From the NCBI GenBank assembly GCA_029986195.1, contig DALTYF010000038.1:1-7676 (forward strand): 7,676 nt of DNA, in the 5' to 3' direction. The notes under the pieces are model-generated. The model made no database searches and was not told where the DNA came from. It saw only the letters and a program-made list of their open reading frames with translations. The position numbers were made by a program, and so were the translations under genes. The stretch is from Methanocorpusculum sp. (lineage in GTDB: Archaea; Halobacteriota; Methanomicrobia; Methanomicrobiales; Methanocorpusculaceae). Of the stretch, positions 5,113 through 7,676 are shown one piece after another; position 1 is the stretch's first letter; every line of letters begins with the position of its first letter.

Positions 5113-7676
5113 CAGCAGCCATTGAAGAACTGCGGGAAAGTCTGCACCCGAAGATTCGGGAAGCCCTGGACAAGCGGGGCTTTGACGAGTTCTCCGAGAT
5201 TCAGATGCGTGCGGTTCCCAAACTCATCCGCGGCGACAACGCGATTCTCATCGCCCCGACCGGAACCGGGAAAACCGAAAGCGCACTGCTTCCTATCTTT
5301 CACCGGATGCTTACCGAACCGCACTCGCCCGGATTTACCACGCTCTACATCACGCCTCTTCGTTCCCTCAACCGCGACATGATGAACCGGCTTGAGTGGT
5401 GGGGCAAGGAACTCGGGCTTCGCATCTCCGTCCGTCACGGAGACACCACGCAGACCGACCGCCGCAAACAGGCAACGCATCCGCCCGATCTGCTGATAAC
5501 GACCCCTGAAAGCCTGCAGGCCATGATGATGGGCAAGGTTCTCCGCAAACATCTCGCCGGCGTCCGCTTCATTGTCATCGATGAAATCCATGAACTCGCC
5601 GGTTCCAAACGCGGCGCACAGCTGTCTGTCGGACTGGAACGGATTGTGGAACTCTCCGGTGAAGTCCAGCGTATCGGCATCTCCGCAACCGTCGGGAACC
5701 CAGACGTCATCGGACAGTTCCTCTGCGGCAAACGTCCCTACACCATCGTGCAGGTACCGGTCGCAAAGACACTCGACCTCACCGTCCGGTTTGCTGGGGA
5801 ATCGTTTGCAGACCAGACGAAACTGATCGAGAAGTGCATCGACTCCCACACCTCAACCCTCGTCTTCACCAACACACGCAGCGTCGCCGAGGCCATCGGT
5901 CATGCTCTGCGGGAACGCGGTGACATCGATGTGCATCACGGTTCGCTCTCCCGCGAGATGCGGGTGGACGCAGAAGACCGGTTCCGTGCAGGCCTCACGC
6001 GGGGAATGATCAGTACCTCCTCCATGGAGCTTGGCATTGATATCGGCCAGATCGATCACGTCGTACAGTTCAACTCGCCGCGCGAAGTCGCCCGGCTGAT
6101 CCAGCGGACCGGCCGTGCCGGACACCAGCTGCACGCAACCTCAAAGGGAACCGTTCTTGCAACCGGCTTTGACGACTGTATTGAGTCGATGGTGATCGTC
6201 AGAAAAGCCATGGAGAACGAACCGGAGAATGTCCGCCCGCACATCAATGCAAGCGATGTCATCGCAAACCAGATAGCTGCGCTCGCAGTCGAGCGCGGTG
6301 AAGTTGCAATCCGGAAGATCGAAGAGATATTCTCCCGCAGTTACTGTTTCGCAGACGCCGGCCCCCTGATCCGCGAGGTCATTGCCCAGATGGAAAAACA
6401 CTATCTCATCCGGACCGAAGGCGACATGGTTATCACCAAGGCACGCGCCCGCCGGTACCTCTCACTGAATCTTTCGATGATTGCGGATGAGAAGAAGAGT
6501 GTCGTCTTTGATGTGGTATCCCGCAAACCCGTCGGCACGCTGGACGAGTCGTTTGTGATCAGCTGGATCTCTTCAGGCGCAGTGTTTGTTGCCCGCGGCC
6601 AGATGTGGCGGGTGCTCGATATTGACGAGGACCGCATCATGGTTGAGCCTGCGAAGAATGCGAAGGGCGAACTGCCGTCGTGGGAGGGTGAGCAGATTCC
6701 GGTTCCCTTCACGGTCGCAATGGAGGCGGGACAGCTCCGCCGTCTGCACAACTTCGACGGTTACCACGCAGATGAACGGACCGTTGCATTCTCGGAGAAG
6801 ATTCTTGCTGAGATGAAGAAGAACCGGTCGATCGTTGCAACCGACAAAGTGATCGTGCTTGAGGATGCGGACGAAGGTGTTGTCATAAATCTCTGCGGCG
6901 GTCACAAGGTCAACGAGGCACTTGGCCGCGTGCTGTCGATTCTTCTTTCCGCACGGTACGGAACCGCGGTCGGCATTGAGACGAACGCCTACCGGATTCT
7001 TCTGCGGCTGCCGAAGTTTCTGCGTGCGCCGGACGTGGACGAGGTGCTCTGTTCGCTGGAACCGGATCACATTGAGGCAATTCTCACGCTTGCGCTCAAA
7101 AAGACCGCTCTTTACAAATGGAAGCTGGTGCAGGTGGCGAAAAAGTTCGGCGCAATTGATGCGGACGCCGACTATGAGAAGATCAGCATCAGCCGTCTGC
7201 TGGATCTCTTCGACGGTACGGTGATTGAAAAGGAGGCGTTCCGTGAACTGTTCTTCTCGAATATGGACGTGGAACATGCGCGTCTTGTGGTAGAGAGGAT
7301 CCGGGATCACGGTATGGAAACGGCAACGAGCCGTCTGTCCATTATCGGTGCCGAGGGGCTTTTCACCGGAAAAGATGTGATTGTCCCCCCGGGCGAGGAC
7401 CAGGCAATTATTGCGAGTGTGAAGCACCGCATCGATGAGCAGGACATCGTACTTGCGTGTATGCACTGTAAAGGCTGGAAGAGCCGCACCAAGGTAGGCC
7501 GAGCCCCTGATATCCCGCAGTGCCCGGTCTGCGGTGCACGGCTGATTGCGGTTCTCAAACCCTACGACGAAAAGATGTATCTGGCGATGAAAAAGAAGAA
7601 CAAAAGTACCGAGGAGCGCGAAGCGGAGGCACGGATGATCCACAACGCAAACATGGTGCTTTCCAGCGGGAAGAAG
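5109..7676 (+). CDS. lhr: Lhr-like DEAH-box superfamily 2 helicase, 3' end beyond window
   Basis: The frame stays open for 856 codons to the window end with no stop. Superfamily 2 motifs: the Q-motif region FSEIQMRAV, Walker A APTGTGKTE (49-57), TPLRSLN (Ia), TTPES (Ib), DEIH (158-161), SAT (192-194), VFTNTR (IV), STSSMELGIDIG (V) and QRTGRAGH (332-339). After the two RecA domains comes a winged-helix region. Then follows the Lhr-type beta-barrel module with SSGAVFVARGQMWRVLDID (from about 485) and WEGEQIPVP (from 525). Next is a four-cysteine zinc site (C784-x2-C787 and C805-x2-C808) and a Lys/Glu-rich tail. Lhr enzymes are 3'-5' ATP-dependent translocases that unwind RNA:DNA or DNA duplexes in repair and recombination. 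The DEIH box, the WEGE module and QRTGRAGH separate it from Hel308 and Hef. It is the last visible gene of the RPAP-phosphoesterase operon, which suggests work on single-stranded or damaged DNA. Third-base usage shifts from C-rich to G-rich around 6480. Confidence 0.93.
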   Translation, partial: MTAAIEELRESLHPKIREALDKRGFDEFSEIQMRAVPKLIRGDNAILIAPTGTGKTESALLPIFHRMLTEPHSPGFTTLYITPLRSLNRDMMNRLEWWGKELGLRISVRHGDTTQTDRRKQATHPPDLLITTPESLQAMMMGKVLRKHLAGVRFIVIDEIHELAGSKRGAQLSVGLERIVELSGEVQRIGISATVGNPDVIGQFLCGKRPYTIVQVPVAKTLDLTVRFAGESFADQTKLIEKCIDSHTSTLVFTNTRSVAEAIGHALRERGDIDVHHGSLSREMRVDAEDRFRAGLTRGMISTSSMELGIDIGQIDHVVQFNSPREVARLIQRTGRAGHQLHATSKGTVLATGFDDCIESMVIVRKAMENEPENVRPHINASDVIANQIAALAVERGEVAIRKIEEIFSRSYCFADAGPLIREVIAQMEKHYLIRTEGDMVITKARARRYLSLNLSMIADEKKSVVFDVVSRKPVGTLDESFVISWISSGAVFVARGQMWRVLDIDEDRIMVEPAKNAKGELPSWEGEQIPVPFTVAMEAGQLRRLHNFDGYHADERTVAFSEKILAEMKKNRSIVATDKVIVLEDADEGVVINLCGGHKVNEALGRVLSILLSARYGTAVGIETNAYRILLRLPKFLRAPDVDEVLCSLEPDHIEAILTLALKKTALYKWKLVQVAKKFGAIDADADYEKISISRLLDLFDGTVIEKEAFRELFFSNMDVEHARLVVERIRDHGMETATSRLSIIGAEGLFTGKDVIVPPGEDQAIIASVKHRIDEQDIVLACMHCKGWKSRTKVGRAPDIPQCPVCGARLIAVLKPYDEKMYLAMKKKNKSTEEREAEARMIHNANMVLSSGKK

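Noticed and set aside
5064..5849. 261-codon minus-strand open frame across the phosphoesterase/helicase junction
   Set aside because: It is antisense to the Walker A and DEIH motifs of the helicase and resembles no protein I recognise.
6573..7643. 356-codon open frame on the minus strand opposite the helicase
   Set aside because: The opposite strand carries conserved Lhr motifs and a zinc site. The antisense product is His/Arg-rich with no recognisable domain.

Overview
The window comes from a methanogenic or related euryarchaeal chromosome. The best guess is Methanomicrobiales, with a Methanocorpusculum-like genus possible but not provable from sequence alone. The evidence is a clamp-loader small subunit of archaeal type (RfcS), an OB-fold plus winged-helix protein that reads as an RPA-associated protein (RPAP, COG3390), an archaeal COG1407 phosphoesterase, an Lhr-type helicase, TATA-like and BRE-like AT-rich elements, and short T-run terminators without hairpins. 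Genes are tightly packed, GC content is moderate, and no rRNA, tRNA, CRISPR array or transposon is visible.

Layout. (1) 3-877, + strand: the 3' part of a transglutaminase-like (cysteine peptidase fold) protein with a C-terminal coiled coil. Its reading frame appears broken by a one-base shift at an A-run near 69-72. (2) 901-2358, - strand and convergent with it: a radical SAM/SPASM enzyme with an extra N-terminal four-cysteine module. A 184-bp AT-rich gap (2359-2542) follows, holding its promoter, two copies of a 15-bp direct repeat, a 10-bp perfect palindrome and the T8 terminator of the next gene. (3) 2543-3508, - strand: rfcS. (4) 3509-3600: a 92-bp divergent promoter region with repeated TAGTAC motifs and a TTGGCG/CGCCAA inverted repeat. 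(5) 3601-7676, + strand: a compact operon of an RPAP-like protein (3601-4344), a metallophosphoesterase (4351-5112) and an Lhr-like superfamily 2 helicase (5109 to beyond the window end).

How the genes fit together. The most interesting part is the + strand operon. In Haloferax, an RPA single-stranded-DNA-binding protein, its RPAP partner and a COG1407 phosphoesterase (Rpe) are encoded together. In some bacteria, Lhr-Core helicase is encoded beside a metallophosphoesterase nuclease in a nucleic-acid repair cluster. Here RPAP, phosphoesterase and Lhr are joined in one transcription unit, with gaps of 6 nt and then an ATGA overlap. No RPA gene lies in the visible operon, and the clamp-loader gene is transcribed divergently from the same intergenic region. 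I infer a DNA repair or replication-restart module combining ssDNA binding, a nuclease or phosphatase, and a 3'-5' helicase. The radical SAM enzyme and the transglutaminase-like protein show no evident functional link to it.
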